A stretch of DNA of 26,196 bases from Bacteroidales bacterium (GCA_900752535.1 CAADVV010000097.1:1-26196); one strand, 5' to 3'. Positions 8,724 to 16,097 are shown, counted from the first letter of the stretch. Notes: generated by a model from the letters alone, not told the origin. Numbers and translations: made by a program.

Positions 8724-8754
8724 AAAAATTACAAAAACCCCGCCATAAGACAAA
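8724..8754 (-). promoter_or_regulatory. Predicted promoter of the Yip1-smpB-valS-dxs-trk operon
   Basis: On the minus strand TTTG (8754-8751) is followed by a 19-bp spacer and TAATTTTT (8731-8724). This matches the Bacteroidetes pattern TTTG-N19-21-TAnnTTTG except for the last G. It would start transcription about 30 nt upstream of the ATG at 8688. No other promoter-like site is seen until the end of trkH, so all seven genes could depend on it. Confidence 0.5.
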
Positions 8755-8785
8755 ATGCCCCCTCCCCGGGCCACAACGAGGGGGG
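8751..8785 (-). terminator. Possible intrinsic terminator behind the winged-helix gene, overlapping the next promoter
   Basis: On the minus strand CCCCCTC (8784-8778) pairs with GAGGGGG (8764-8758) around a 13-nt loop, and a short run of four U (8755-8752) follows 2 nt later. It lies about 75 bp after the stop of the small winged-helix gene. The U-run is also the TTTG of the next promoter. The tract is short, so termination may be weak. Confidence 0.45.
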
Positions 8786-8858
8786 AGTCCGCCTGCCGCC
8801 ATGATACGGCTCCGGCCTCCCGCTCGGTTATCGTTGAAGCGAATGTGTTTCTGTTTGC
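8786..8858. other. GC-rich gap between the winged-helix gene and the terminator hairpin
   Basis: This 73-bp stretch is much richer in GC than the other intergenic DNA here and contains several short self-complementary pieces (GCCG/CGGC, GGAG/CTCC). I see no reading frame with family support and no promoter in it. It is probably the 3' untranslated region of the winged-helix gene, possibly structured. Confidence 0.35.
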
Positions 8859-9074
8859 TTATTTGTCCTGAGTGAGCGAAACAAGGAGTTCCTTGCCGTC
8901 TTCGGTCTCCTGAAAATTGACTTTGTCCTCGCGGGCAAGCCATCCGAGAGCGGCGTAAAGCTCTTTGTCTTTCAGTTTGGTGATTTTTTTAATCTGCTTT
9001 GTTCCAAGGGCTTCGCCTACGTTGAGAGCCTCCCATACGAGACCGGCGTTCTGGCCGATAGTTTCGGTGTTCAT
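8859..9074 (-). CDS. Small winged helix-turn-helix protein (DUF2582 type)
   Basis: A 71-residue cytoplasmic protein that resembles the DUF2582 winged-helix family (PF10771), common in Bacteroidetes. The sequence has the pattern TIGQNAGLVWEALN (helix 1), TKQIKKITKLKDKELYAALGWLARED (helices 2-3, the recognition unit, about 25-50) and KVNFQETEDGKELLVSL (beta wing, 51-67). The ATG at 9074 was chosen over 9101 because MNTETIGQNAG matches the family's usual start. The longer form adds nine residues (MSNFIKFAT), and 9074 leaves a sensible 5' leader after the promoter at 9135-9142. It stands alone, with its own promoter and a possible terminator. It may bind DNA or act as a protein-interaction module; the target is unknown. 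Confidence 0.85.
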   Translation of the reverse strand: MNTETIGQNAGLVWEALNVGEALGTKQIKKITKLKDKELYAALGWLAREDKVNFQETEDGKELLVSLTQDK

Positions 9075-9134
9075 TGTTGCGAATTTAATAAAATTAGACA
9101 ATTAGGTTTCCTTCCATTTGTTAAGTATCGTTTG

Positions 9135-9163
9135 CAAAATTACGATTTTTTGCAAATTCCAAC
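9135..9163 (-). promoter_or_regulatory. Predicted promoter of the winged-helix gene
   Basis: TAATTTTG on the minus strand (9142-9135) is a perfect match to the TAnnTTTG -7 element. A TTGG about 17 bp upstream (near 9163-9160) is a poor -33 element with short spacing. Transcription would begin about 55 nt before the ATG at 9074. The surrounding DNA is AT-rich and carries two TTTGCAAA-like pieces (9131-9138 and about 9149-9156). Confidence 0.45.
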
Positions 9164-9257
9164 TTTATATAACTAACAATTAACACCTCAGGAAAGTTCA
9201 GTAAAGCCAATTGTTTAGGCCTCAGCGTGTTGGCCGGGATGAACTTCTGGCGGCCTT

Positions 9258-10172
9258 TCAGAGCAGAAAACGGTGTTTAAGTGACGCCTCGCCCCCGACA
9301 CTCTCCTTGAAGGCCATCAGCCCGTTGTTGAGAGTTTCATAGCTTCCGGAAGGACCGAGGTCAATCAGACGGGTCTTACATCCGCTGCAGAAGTAGTGGC
9401 CTGCAAGCTCATAAGCCAACATATTCATAGGATGAGACTCCGCTTCGAGTCCGTTGTCACCCCAGTAGACGAGTTGCTTTATGTCTGGAGTGACGCTATT
9501 GAGCATTGCGGCGGCAACACCCGTTTCACCTTTGCGGAGTATGAAAAACTCTGATTTGACGATTCGCGACGTCGATTTCACATCGTTTAGGCTCATAGCC
9601 AGCGGATAACCGCGCATAGCGCGGTTGGCCGCTATTATCTCATAGGCCTCGTCGGCTCCGCATGTAGAGAACGAGAATTGAGCCCGCTCGGCCATACGCA
9701 GTTTGTTGCGTGCCTTTGAGTCGAGCGACTCGCGGAGCGTCGTTGGGGTGCGGGTAATGTCGATGTGGTGGTTGAATATACGCTCATCCCTGAACCCGGC
9801 TGCCGACAGTGCGTAGCGCGTCTTGGCGTTCTGTGACGCGAAATATATCTCCGGGGGCATGACAATCTCGAGCCGACGGTCGTCGGCCCACCGAGTCAGG
9901 GCTTCACAGATTTCAACCATCTTTCGGGGCTCCTGTTCGCGCGTGGTGTCAAATCCGCCGAAAGGCGACGAGAAGCCGCTGACGAGGCTTCCGTCAGCGC
10001 GCTCGCCGAGGGTGATTCCCGCTCTCAGACGTGTATCGCCGAAGAGCAGGAAGAAGATACTACTGACTTTTGCGGCATTGAGATGGGTGAAGTCTGTGGA
10101 GTTGTAGACGTGGGCTGGACGTATCAACGCAGCGTAGTCGTGCTCGCTGACCTCTGTGACCTGAATCGCCAT
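9258..10172 (-). CDS. FemAB/GNAT-like acyltransferase of unknown substrate
   Basis: A 304-residue soluble protein that looks like a FemAB-type member of the GNAT acyltransferase superfamily (two tandem acetyltransferase folds). The supporting pattern is a diverged N-terminal half (1-140), then a basic helix SKARNKLRMAERA (152-164), then a C-terminal half. That half has the strand FFILRKGETGVAAAMLNSV (209-227), the helix MNMLAYELAGHYF (249-261) and the family-like end LMAFKESVGGEASLKHRFL (285-303). A CSGC pair (262-265) is unusual. The gene starts 5 bp after the rpe stop, so it is the third gene of the dedA-rpe operon. The substrate is not evident; cell-wall precursors, lipids or proteins are all possible for this superfamily. 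Confidence 0.7.
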   Translation of the reverse strand: MAIQVTEVSEHDYAALIRPAHVYNSTDFTHLNAAKVSSIFFLLFGDTRLRAGITLGERADGSLVSGFSSPFGGFDTTREQEPRKMVEICEALTRWADDRRLEIVMPPEIYFASQNAKTRYALSAAGFRDERIFNHHIDITRTPTTLRESLDSKARNKLRMAERAQFSFSTCGADEAYEIIAANRAMRGYPLAMSLNDVKSTSRIVKSEFFILRKGETGVAAAMLNSVTPDIKQLVYWGDNGLEAESHPMNMLAYELAGHYFCSGCKTRLIDLGPSGSYETLNNGLMAFKESVGGEASLKHRFLL

Positions 10173-10177
10173 GGATG

Positions 10178-10825
10178 TCAGAGCGCGGCGAGGTCGGATA
10201 TGGCGCGGGCGGGGTCGAGGGCGCTGAAGACAAATGAGCCGGCCACGAGGATTTCGGCTCCGGCTTCGACGAGACGGCGTCCGGTCTCGAGATTGACGCC
10301 GCCGTCAATCTCGATGAGGGCCTTTGAACCGCAGCGGTCGAGCAGCTGACGCAGACGGCGTGTCTTGGCCACGGTGTGCTCGATGAACTTCTGTCCGCCG
10401 AAGCCCGGGTTGACGCCCATGAGCATGACGATGTCGAGGTCGCAGGCTATATCCTCGAGTGTCTCGACCGGTGTGGCGGGGTTGAGGGTCACTCCGGCTT
10501 TCATGCCGGCCTCGCGGATGCGCTGCACCGTGCGGTGGAGATGGATGCACGCTTCCTGGTGCACGTTCATGATTTCGGCGCCGGTGTCGCGAACCTGATT
10601 GACGAATTTGTCGGGCTCGACAATCATCAGGTGCACGTCAAACGGTTTCTCCACGAGTCGCTGAATCGACTTGAGCACGGGAAATCCGTAGGAGATGTTG
10701 GGCACGAAGACGCCGTCCATGACGTCGATGTGATAGTAAGCGGCCTCGGTTTTGTTTACCATGTCGATGTCGGCGCCGAGGTTGGCGAAATTGGCCGACA
10801 GAAGCGACGGAGCTACTTGTGTCAT
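10178..10825 (-). CDS. rpe: Ribulose-phosphate 3-epimerase
   Basis: Pentose phosphate pathway enzyme that interconverts ribulose 5-phosphate and xylulose 5-phosphate in the cytoplasm. The 215-residue TIM barrel carries all signatures: APSLLSANFANLG (5-17); YHIDVMDGVFVPN (31-43) with metal ligands His32 and Asp34; His65 in DVHLM; MGVNPGFGGQKFI (136-148); and Asp174 in IEIDGG, the second catalytic acid. The phosphate-binding end is VAGSFVF (194-200). The ATG at 10825 overlaps the dedA stop as ATGA, so translation is probably coupled. The acyltransferase gene follows after 5 bp. Product chemistry links it loosely to dxs (glyceraldehyde 3-phosphate), but the two lie in different operons. Confidence 0.97.
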   Translation of the reverse strand: MTQVAPSLLSANFANLGADIDMVNKTEAAYYHIDVMDGVFVPNISYGFPVLKSIQRLVEKPFDVHLMIVEPDKFVNQVRDTGAEIMNVHQEACIHLHRTVQRIREAGMKAGVTLNPATPVETLEDIACDLDIVMLMGVNPGFGGQKFIEHTVAKTRRLRQLLDRCGSKALIEIDGGVNLETGRRLVEAGAEILVAGSFVFSALDPARAISDLAAL

Positions 10826-11478
10826 TTTTTGCGTGGTTTGAAGGCGTTGAAGAGTATGACGCCCACACAGATGAGGCCTATGGCCAGACCTGCATAGGTC
10901 AGATAGTCGTTATATTGCTCTACGCGTGTGAAGAGTTCGTCGAGGGGGACAGTTTGTCCGAGCCAATAGCCCAATGCGGCCAGAACACCGTTCCACACCA
11001 GGGCTCCCAGCCCGGTGAAGATGACGAAGACGCCCAGATTCATGCGAGCCAGACCGGCGGGAATGGAGATTAGCTGTCTGACGGCCGGAATCAGTCGGCC
11101 TATAAATGTCGATATGGCGCCGTGTTTGTCAAAATAGTCCTCGGCGCGCTTGACCTTGGCGCGGTCTATCAGGCAGGCGTGACCCAGACGCGAGTCTGCA
11201 AACTTGTATACCAGCGGACGTCCGATCCAGAGCGACAGAAAGTAGTTGATGAGCGCGCCGCAGATGGCGCCGGCTGTGGCCACAATCATCACCATCCAGA
11301 CATTCATGTCGTCGTTGGTGCAAGCCAGGTAGGCGGCCGGTGGCACGACCACTTCACTCGGGAAGGGGATGAAAGAGCTCTCGACCGTCATGAGCAGGAA
11401 GACCAGCAGGTAACTTGCGTTGTCGACCACCCACTGGAAGATGGACGCGGCGTCAATAATGGATAGCAGTGTCGTCAT
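10822..11478 (-). CDS. DedA family (SNARE-associated) membrane protein
   Basis: A 218-residue polytopic inner-membrane protein of the DedA family. Family members are required for envelope integrity, and some act as flippases for undecaprenyl phosphate or phospholipid. Landmarks are VESSFIPFPSEVVVPPA (32-48) with its conserved acidic residues, the loop FIGRLIPAVRQLISIPAGLARM (125-146) containing the GRxxPxxR signature, and further helices at 64-86, 148-172 and 194-212. The C-terminus is basic (FKPRKK). It is the first gene of the dedA-rpe-acyltransferase operon, 23 bp downstream of a good -7 element. I cannot tell from sequence which lipid it would move. Confidence 0.92.
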   Translation of the reverse strand: MTTLLSIIDAASIFQWVVDNASYLLVFLLMTVESSFIPFPSEVVVPPAAYLACTNDDMNVWMVMIVATAGAICGALINYFLSLWIGRPLVYKFADSRLGHACLIDRAKVKRAEDYFDKHGAISTFIGRLIPAVRQLISIPAGLARMNLGVFVIFTGLGALVWNGVLAALGYWLGQTVPLDELFTRVEQYNDYLTYAGLAIGLICVGVILFNAFKPRKK

Positions 11479-11500
11479 TATTTCTTTTCTTTGGTTGGCG

Positions 11501-11532
11501 CAAAGTTAAGGATTTATTCACGCAAAGCCAAA
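11501..11532 (-). promoter_or_regulatory. Predicted promoter of the dedA-rpe operon
   Basis: On the minus strand TTTG (11532-11529), 20-bp spacer, TAACTTTG (11508-11501): a full match to the Bacteroidetes consensus. The start codon at 11478 follows about 23 bp after the -7 box, giving a leader of roughly 15-20 nt. The -33 element lies inside the U-tract of the preceding terminator. Confidence 0.7.
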
Positions 11533-11570
11533 AAGGAGGCCGCGGCTCCCGTGAGAGAGGGCCGCGGCCT
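11530..11570 (-). terminator. Intrinsic terminator of the large secreted protein gene
   Basis: On the minus strand AGGCCGCGGC (11570-11561) pairs perfectly with GCCGCGGCCT (11546-11537) around a 14-nt loop. CC and a run of five U (11534-11530) follow. It lies 36 bp after the stop codon at 11607. This is one of the two strongest terminators in the window. Confidence 0.85.
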
Positions 11571-11606
11571 GGATGATGGAGTTGATCTTATGGTCAGCCG
11601 TGATGA

Positions 11607-14600
11607 TTATTTGACGGCAATCTTGGTTTTGTTGACGATGTAATATCCGGCGTTGAGGCCGTCGACAGTACAGGTGCCAGAGAAGGCCGGAATAGCCTTG
11701 ATGAGGCGGCCTGCCAGGTCAGCGATGACAACATTGACTTCGTTGGCTGCTTTCAGAGTGATTGAGCCGAAGCCGGGAACCACGATGAGGCCGCCGTCGG
11801 TATAGAGGCCGTTGAGGCCTACAGAGAGAACGATGGTGCCCAGGTCGAGGTCATCTTCCTCGATGGTGACGGTGCGGGTGTAGGGTTCGAAGCCTTCGCC
11901 GGCGATTGTCAGGGTGTAGTCACAGTTAAGTTCTGAAACGGTCAGATCGAATGTGCCGTCGTTGGCTGATACTGTTTCGATTTCGTCGCCTTTTTCAGGA
12001 GCCATTTTCACTGTGAGGCCGGCAGCGGGTGCGCCGTTGCATTCGAGTTTGCCGGTGACTTTCACTTCGAGTTTTCTCAGCTCGATGTCGGGAACTTTGA
12101 ACTCGGTGTTCTCACCGAACTCAACGTATTCCCAGCCGGTGTAGCCGGGATAGCTGACAGAGACGGAACCTGTCAGGCCGTAGGCTTTCACCTCGCGGAT
12201 GAAGTACTGGCCGCCCATGGCGGTGTCATATTCATACATTGCGCCGGTTTCGTTGACAATGAGGATTACGTGTGCGCCGTCGACGCCTTCGCCCTTGATG
12301 GTGACTTTACCTGAAACATAGACAGTCTTCAGAACCAGGATAATATCCTCGTCGATAGAATTGGCACCGGGGTTGAGGATGACGTTTTCGGTGTAGTCGT
12401 GATAACCTTCCTTCGAAATGGTCATGACATATTCGAGACCGGTGTTTGTGGTGGTGATGTTAATCTTTCCGTTCTCGTCGGTCGTGGTGGTAAGAGTGAT
12501 GTCACCGCTTACAAGCTTGACGTCGGCACCCGGCAGAGGCTGATGCTTCTCGCTCTCAAGAACTGTGGCGGTGAATGGGGCCTCGAGTTTCTTGAGGGTC
12601 ACGTTGAGGACGTTCTCGCCGTTGACGAGGGTCACTTTATTCTCATAGGTCTCAAAGGCGTCTTTGCTGACTGTCATGTTGTACTCTTTGTCGATGGCTG
12701 TTGTCCAGACGGAGTAGCGGCCTTCGGCATCGGTGGTGGCAGTCAGTTCGGTTGTGCCTTCGGTGAATCTGACGCTTGCTCCGGCAACAACTTCGCCGGT
12801 CGATGAGGTAACGACGCCGCTGACGTCAGCGCCAATCATCGTCATGACGATGTCTTTGGCGACATTTCCGTCGGCGAGGCTTACTTCCTTCTCGGTGAAG
12901 TCCATATAACCGGCCTTGGTGGCGTTCAGGTCATAGGCGAGTTTGCTCTGATAGACGTCGAGTTTGTAGAGACCTTCGGCGTCAGAGGTGGCACTGTAGA
13001 TTACATCGCCGCTGACGAGCTTCACTTCAGCGCCTTCAATGATTTCGCCTGTTCTCTTGTCCGTAACCTTACCTGAGAGTGCGGGAACGTCGAGAACCTT
13101 GCCGAAGATGGCTGCGGGCAGCTTGGAGAGGTTCACGGTCTCGGTCTGGTTCCATGAAACGTAGTTGTTATAAATAGCCGCATCGGGATAGTTCGGATCT
13201 ATGCGATACTGGTCATAGAGGTTGCTGGCCCAGTACCCGCTGCCCGATGTCCATGCTTCGCTCTTCTCGGCTACGAGAGTTACACGGATGTTTTCACCGG
13301 TGTATTCAAAGTTGTCCGAGAGCTGTGCGGTAGCATAGGGAAGGAAGTCGTTGTATAACACGCTGGTGTCAAACTGAACGTCACCGTCCATGACGAGTGT
13401 CATCTCGTTGACATCGCGATATGTCATGTCGCTCGAGGGTTTCTCGTCGGTCGTGTTCTCCATATAGATTTTGACCCTGGTGGGAGTTCCTGGGCCGGTA
13501 GAGCGGGCACCGATCCACTGCAGCTGACCGATCTTGTCGCCTGCAGCGAAGCCTTCGAGTGTGGCTTTGGGATAAACCATCTCACATTTGTATTCAATAG
13601 CAGAGAATGCGCGCACGGGGGGCTGGCTGCTGTCATCCGAGCGGGTGCCGGGGGTGCCGACAGCGACGCCCATCAGAGCTGATTCGGGAATGATTGTAAG
13701 GTCTGACTCAGCGGTCTCATAGGTATTGTCGCCTGAGTAGACTTTAAATTTAATCTTAAATGTGCCGGCTGCGTGAGGTGTATAGAGTATATTGAAGTCG
13801 GCTGAGTTTTCAGAGACAAATTCGGGAGCTTCGGCTTTAGCTACTTCAACACCGTCGATGACGAGTGCTACGGTATAGCTGTCGGCGGCGAGAGTCTCGC
13901 CGAAGTTGTTGATATTGATTGTCGAGGTAGTTGGGTAGTTGACCGTACCTTTAGTGGCTGGAGCCGACGAGGTGATGTAGAGGTCAACGGGTTTCAGAAT
14001 TTTTGTGCCGCCGCTGATTTCGTCAACATATACGTTCTGGCCGAAGAAGCGGACATAATATTCGCCGGCGGGCATATTGACGCTGTGGGTGGCTGTGCGG
14101 CGCAGCTGTGAGTATTTGTCAGTTACAGCGCGGTCTGAGTTGAGCTTCAGCAGCTCGTCTTCGTTGTCGGCAGTGAATGTTGCCAGGTCAGTCCAGTTGG
14201 TGCGGTCGGTCGAGTATGCTACGGCAATCGAGGGCTGATACTGGTCGTTGATGGCCATGTCGAAAATCAGTTTTCCGTTTTCGCCGAATTTGAGCATCGG
14301 GGTGATGATACCCGAGGCGGTCGAGGTCTGAATCATAGCGCGGTCATCTTCGCCTTTGGAGAGACCTTCGGGAAGGACGTCGATTTTCCAGCCTCTGTCA
14401 GCGATATAACCTACAGGGAACTGTTCCATGCCGTCGAAGTTGATTGAGTAGGCTTCGGGGTCTTTGATTGCTGCGCGGACATTGAAGGTCTTGTCGCCTT
14501 CTTCGACGGTTGTAAATGTGATTGTGCCCTGATGAACACCGATGGCATCGCCTGTAAATTTGAGGGTGAGGTTTTTGCTGTCTTCGGGCTGGAGAGTGAA

Positions 14601-15788
14601 TGAATTGCCACCGTCTACGGCGATTTCAAATCCTTCGGAGGCTGATACGGCTGTCACGGTCACCGGACATTTCAAGGCTTTGTTTGTCAGAGTGTACTTG
14701 CCTTCGGGTCTGGCGGCTGCAGTGCCCTGCCCGAGCTGGATGGCATAGGTGGATAACGCAACTTCAGACCCTTCGGTGAAGAAGCGCATTTCGGGCCTGT
14801 AGGGATAGAAGTCATATTTGGCTTCGCTCGTATAGTATGCGCCAGGTTGCATGGTCTTCACCGGTTGGCAAGTGTTTGATGCTTTCTCTTTCAAGCCGAT
14901 GCCCGGTGAGTTGTAATAGTTGTCAAACTCCACATAGTCGTCGCCTTCGGGAATGGTCAGAGTCAGGTCGACGGTGAATTCTTTCGAGTCATTGACTGCC
15001 AGCGGCTCGTCCAGACGATATGAGCCGAGAGGTTCATTCTCACGGTGAGGAGCTGAGTATTTGTAGAAAATGATGTCGAAATCAACTCCGTCGAGGTCTT
15101 TCGTGCCGGTGTTTGTCACATTGACAGTGGCTTTGAAAGGCATCTTGCGCTCGGCGTCGAGTCCGATTGCGCCGGTCATCGAATAGTCCGTGACGATGCT
15201 GTTGATTGTAACTGCCGTGATCTCCTGTACATCGGCTGACCCGGCCTTGAAGTTGTCGAGGTCTGCATAATAAATCATGATGGCGATTTTAGTGGACTCG
15301 TCACCGATGACGTCAGCGGGAATGGTTACCTTGGTCCAGTCGTCAGCATTGACGTCAGAGAGACCGATAATCTTGCCGTCGAAAAATGATGTGTCATATC
15401 TGTAGTAGTTAGTCCAAATCTCGGTCGGTTTCGCGATTTTGATTTCGGCGTCTGCTGTTGATTTGCGCAGATAGAAGCTGACTTCGCCTTTGACCAAAGG
15501 TGTGACAAGCCAGTCTTCTTTTGACCAACCTCCGTTTTTCGGGTCGTCCATGTGGAGATAGGCTCCGTCGTCAACACCGCCGGTCTGCGGGTTCGTATAA
15601 GAAAACTTGTAGTAATCTGATGCCGGACGCGACCAATACTTGATTCGGCAGTCCGTGCCTGAGATTCCGACTTTGTCAAAATTCTCCGCGTAGTTGGAGA
15701 TTGTGACATCCACCGGATCCGCAGCCTGTAGCGTTGGAGTCGCCAATAGCATGGCACCCAAAGCCGAAAGGAATAGAGATTTTCTCAT
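11607..15788 (-). CDS. Large secreted multidomain protein with carboxypeptidase-regulatory-like repeats and a type IX-like C-terminal tail
   Basis: A 1393-residue exported protein. The start at 15788 gives a textbook signal peptide (MRKSLFLSALGAMLLATPTLQAAD); the upstream in-frame ATG at 15893 lies above the promoter and is rejected. Modules in order, approximate residues: choice-of-anchor/cleaved-adhesin-like (35-180); Ig-like region (200-440); second adhesin-like region beginning YSINFDGMEQFP (446-600); CARDB-like domain (600-710); a domain typical of adhesins (710-900). Five carboxypeptidase-regulatory-like repeats follow (near 900, 990, 1070, 1157 and 1243), with openings such as LSGKVTDKRTGE and VSGVVTSSTGEV. 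The tail (1335-1393, VVIADLAGRLIKAI to YYIVNKTKIAVK) resembles a type IX secretion sorting domain. No catalytic residues are recognised, so it is probably an adhesin or binding protein. It has its own promoter and terminator. Confidence 0.85.
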   Translation of the reverse strand: MRKSLFLSALGAMLLATPTLQAADPVDVTISNYAENFDKVGISGTDCRIKYWSRPASDYYKFSYTNPQTGGVDDGAYLHMDDPKNGGWSKEDWLVTPLVKGEVSFYLRKSTADAEIKIAKPTEIWTNYYRYDTSFFDGKIIGLSDVNADDWTKVTIPADVIGDESTKIAIMIYYADLDNFKAGSADVQEITAVTINSIVTDYSMTGAIGLDAERKMPFKATVNVTNTGTKDLDGVDFDIIFYKYSAPHRENEPLGSYRLDEPLAVNDSKEFTVDLTLTIPEGDDYVEFDNYYNSPGIGLKEKASNTCQPVKTMQPGAYYTSEAKYDFYPYRPEMRFFTEGSEVALSTYAIQLGQGTAAARPEGKYTLTNKALKCPVTVTAVSASEGFEIAVDGGNSFTLQPEDSKNLTLKFTGDAIGVHQGTITFTTVEEGDKTFNVRAAIKDPEAYSINFDGMEQFPVGYIADRGWKIDVLPEGLSKGEDDRAMIQTSTASGIITPMLKFGENGKLIFDMAINDQYQPSIAVAYSTDRTNWTDLATFTADNEDELLKLNSDRAVTDKYSQLRRTATHSVNMPAGEYYVRFFGQNVYVDEISGGTKILKPVDLYITSSAPATKGTVNYPTTSTININNFGETLAADSYTVALVIDGVEVAKAEAPEFVSENSADFNILYTPHAAGTFKIKFKVYSGDNTYETAESDLTIIPESALMGVAVGTPGTRSDDSSQPPVRAFSAIEYKCEMVYPKATLEGFAAGDKIGQLQWIGARSTGPGTPTRVKIYMENTTDEKPSSDMTYRDVNEMTLVMDGDVQFDTSVLYNDFLPYATAQLSDNFEYTGENIRVTLVAEKSEAWTSGSGYWASNLYDQYRIDPNYPDAAIYNNYVSWNQTETVNLSKLPAAIFGKVLDVPALSGKVTDKRTGEIIEGAEVKLVSGDVIYSATSDAEGLYKLDVYQSKLAYDLNATKAGYMDFTEKEVSLADGNVAKDIVMTMIGADVSGVVTSSTGEVVAGASVRFTEGTTELTATTDAEGRYSVWTTAIDKEYNMTVSKDAFETYENKVTLVNGENVLNVTLKKLEAPFTATVLESEKHQPLPGADVKLVSGDITLTTTTDENGKINITTTNTGLEYVMTISKEGYHDYTENVILNPGANSIDEDIILVLKTVYVSGKVTIKGEGVDGAHVILIVNETGAMYEYDTAMGGQYFIREVKAYGLTGSVSVSYPGYTGWEYVEFGENTEFKVPDIELRKLEVKVTGKLECNGAPAAGLTVKMAPEKGDEIETVSANDGTFDLTVSELNCDYTLTIAGEGFEPYTRTVTIEEDDLDLGTIVLSVGLNGLYTDGGLIVVPGFGSITLKAANEVNVVIADLAGRLIKAIPAFSGTCTVDGLNAGYYIVNKTKIAVK

Positions 15789-15842
15789 TTTGTAACTGGG
15801 ATTATTTGATGAATAGAAAGATTGATTTGTGATGTGTGCCGT

Positions 15843-15874
15843 CAAAAATAAACATTTGTAACGATATATGCAAA
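15843..15874 (-). promoter_or_regulatory. Predicted promoter of the large secreted protein gene
   Basis: On the minus strand TTTG (15874-15871), a 20-bp spacer, then TATTTTTG (15850-15843): a full consensus match. The leader to the ATG at 15788 would be about 45-50 nt. One copy of a 17-bp direct repeat fills most of the spacer, suggesting regulation. Confidence 0.7.
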
Positions 15875-15914
15875 TTTTAAGAAGATTTTGCAATTGTTTT
15901 GTAACGATTCATGC
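15855..15914. repeat. 17-bp direct repeat, two copies, at the secreted-protein promoter
   Basis: TTTGTAACGATATATGC (15855-15871) and TTTGTAACGATTCATGC (15898-15914) agree at 15 of 17 positions, with a period of 43 bp (about four helical turns). The first copy occupies the promoter spacer and touches the -33 box. The second lies 24 bp upstream of the -33 box. This is the layout expected of a transcription-factor operator pair. No regulator is identified here. The motif was not seen upstream of other genes in the window. Confidence 0.6.
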
Positions 15915-16031
15915 CTCACGGCAAGCAATTGAGTCATAAATGATGCGGCTACCACATATCTTTTGATAGGATTAAGCAGAATGCGCTGATAATCAGTATC
16001 ATGATGCCGTTAAAGGTCGTTCTGATATGAC
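15915..16031. other. Intergenic remainder between the secreted-protein promoter and the lipoprotein terminator
   Basis: The gap 15789-16097 (309 bp) holds no gene. Its right part is explained by a terminator and its left part by the promoter and direct repeat. The remaining 117 bp has mixed composition, one repeated heptamer GCAATTG (about 15890-15896 and 15925-15931) and no convincing reading frame or hairpin. Confidence 0.4.
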
Positions 16032-16067
16032 AAAAAGAGAGGAGAGGCGACGTTGTGTCGCCCCTCC
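16032..16067 (-). terminator. Intrinsic terminator of the three-lipoprotein operon
   Basis: On the minus strand GGAGGGGCGAC (16067-16057) pairs with GTCGCCTCTCC (16051-16041), with one G-U pair, around a 5-nt loop. A pyrimidine run ending in five U (16036-16032) follows. It lies about 30 bp after the stop at 16098. Confidence 0.85.
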
Positions 16068-16097
16068 CGCTCATAGGTCATATTCGCAAAACTATTT

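Noticed and set aside
7643..8858. Search for a tmRNA gene near smpB
   Set aside because: The gaps here are at most 170 bp, too short for a tmRNA, and no tRNA-like acceptor end or tag-coding stretch was seen.
8701..8943. 80-codon minus-strand frame covering the GC-rich gap and the winged-helix gene end
   Set aside because: It overlaps the winged-helix gene in another frame. It is rich in Arg/Gly/Pro as expected of noncoding GC-rich DNA and has no hydrophobic core or family match.
9218..9256. Candidate hairpin after the acyltransferase gene (GGCCG/CGGCC pieces)
   Set aside because: The stems are 5 bp with alternative pairings, and no U-run follows on the minus strand. It is not convincing as a terminator.
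15789..15893. 35-residue extension of the large secreted protein from an ATG at 15893
   Set aside because: It would place the start upstream of the predicted promoter and bury the signal peptide beginning MRKSLFLSALG.
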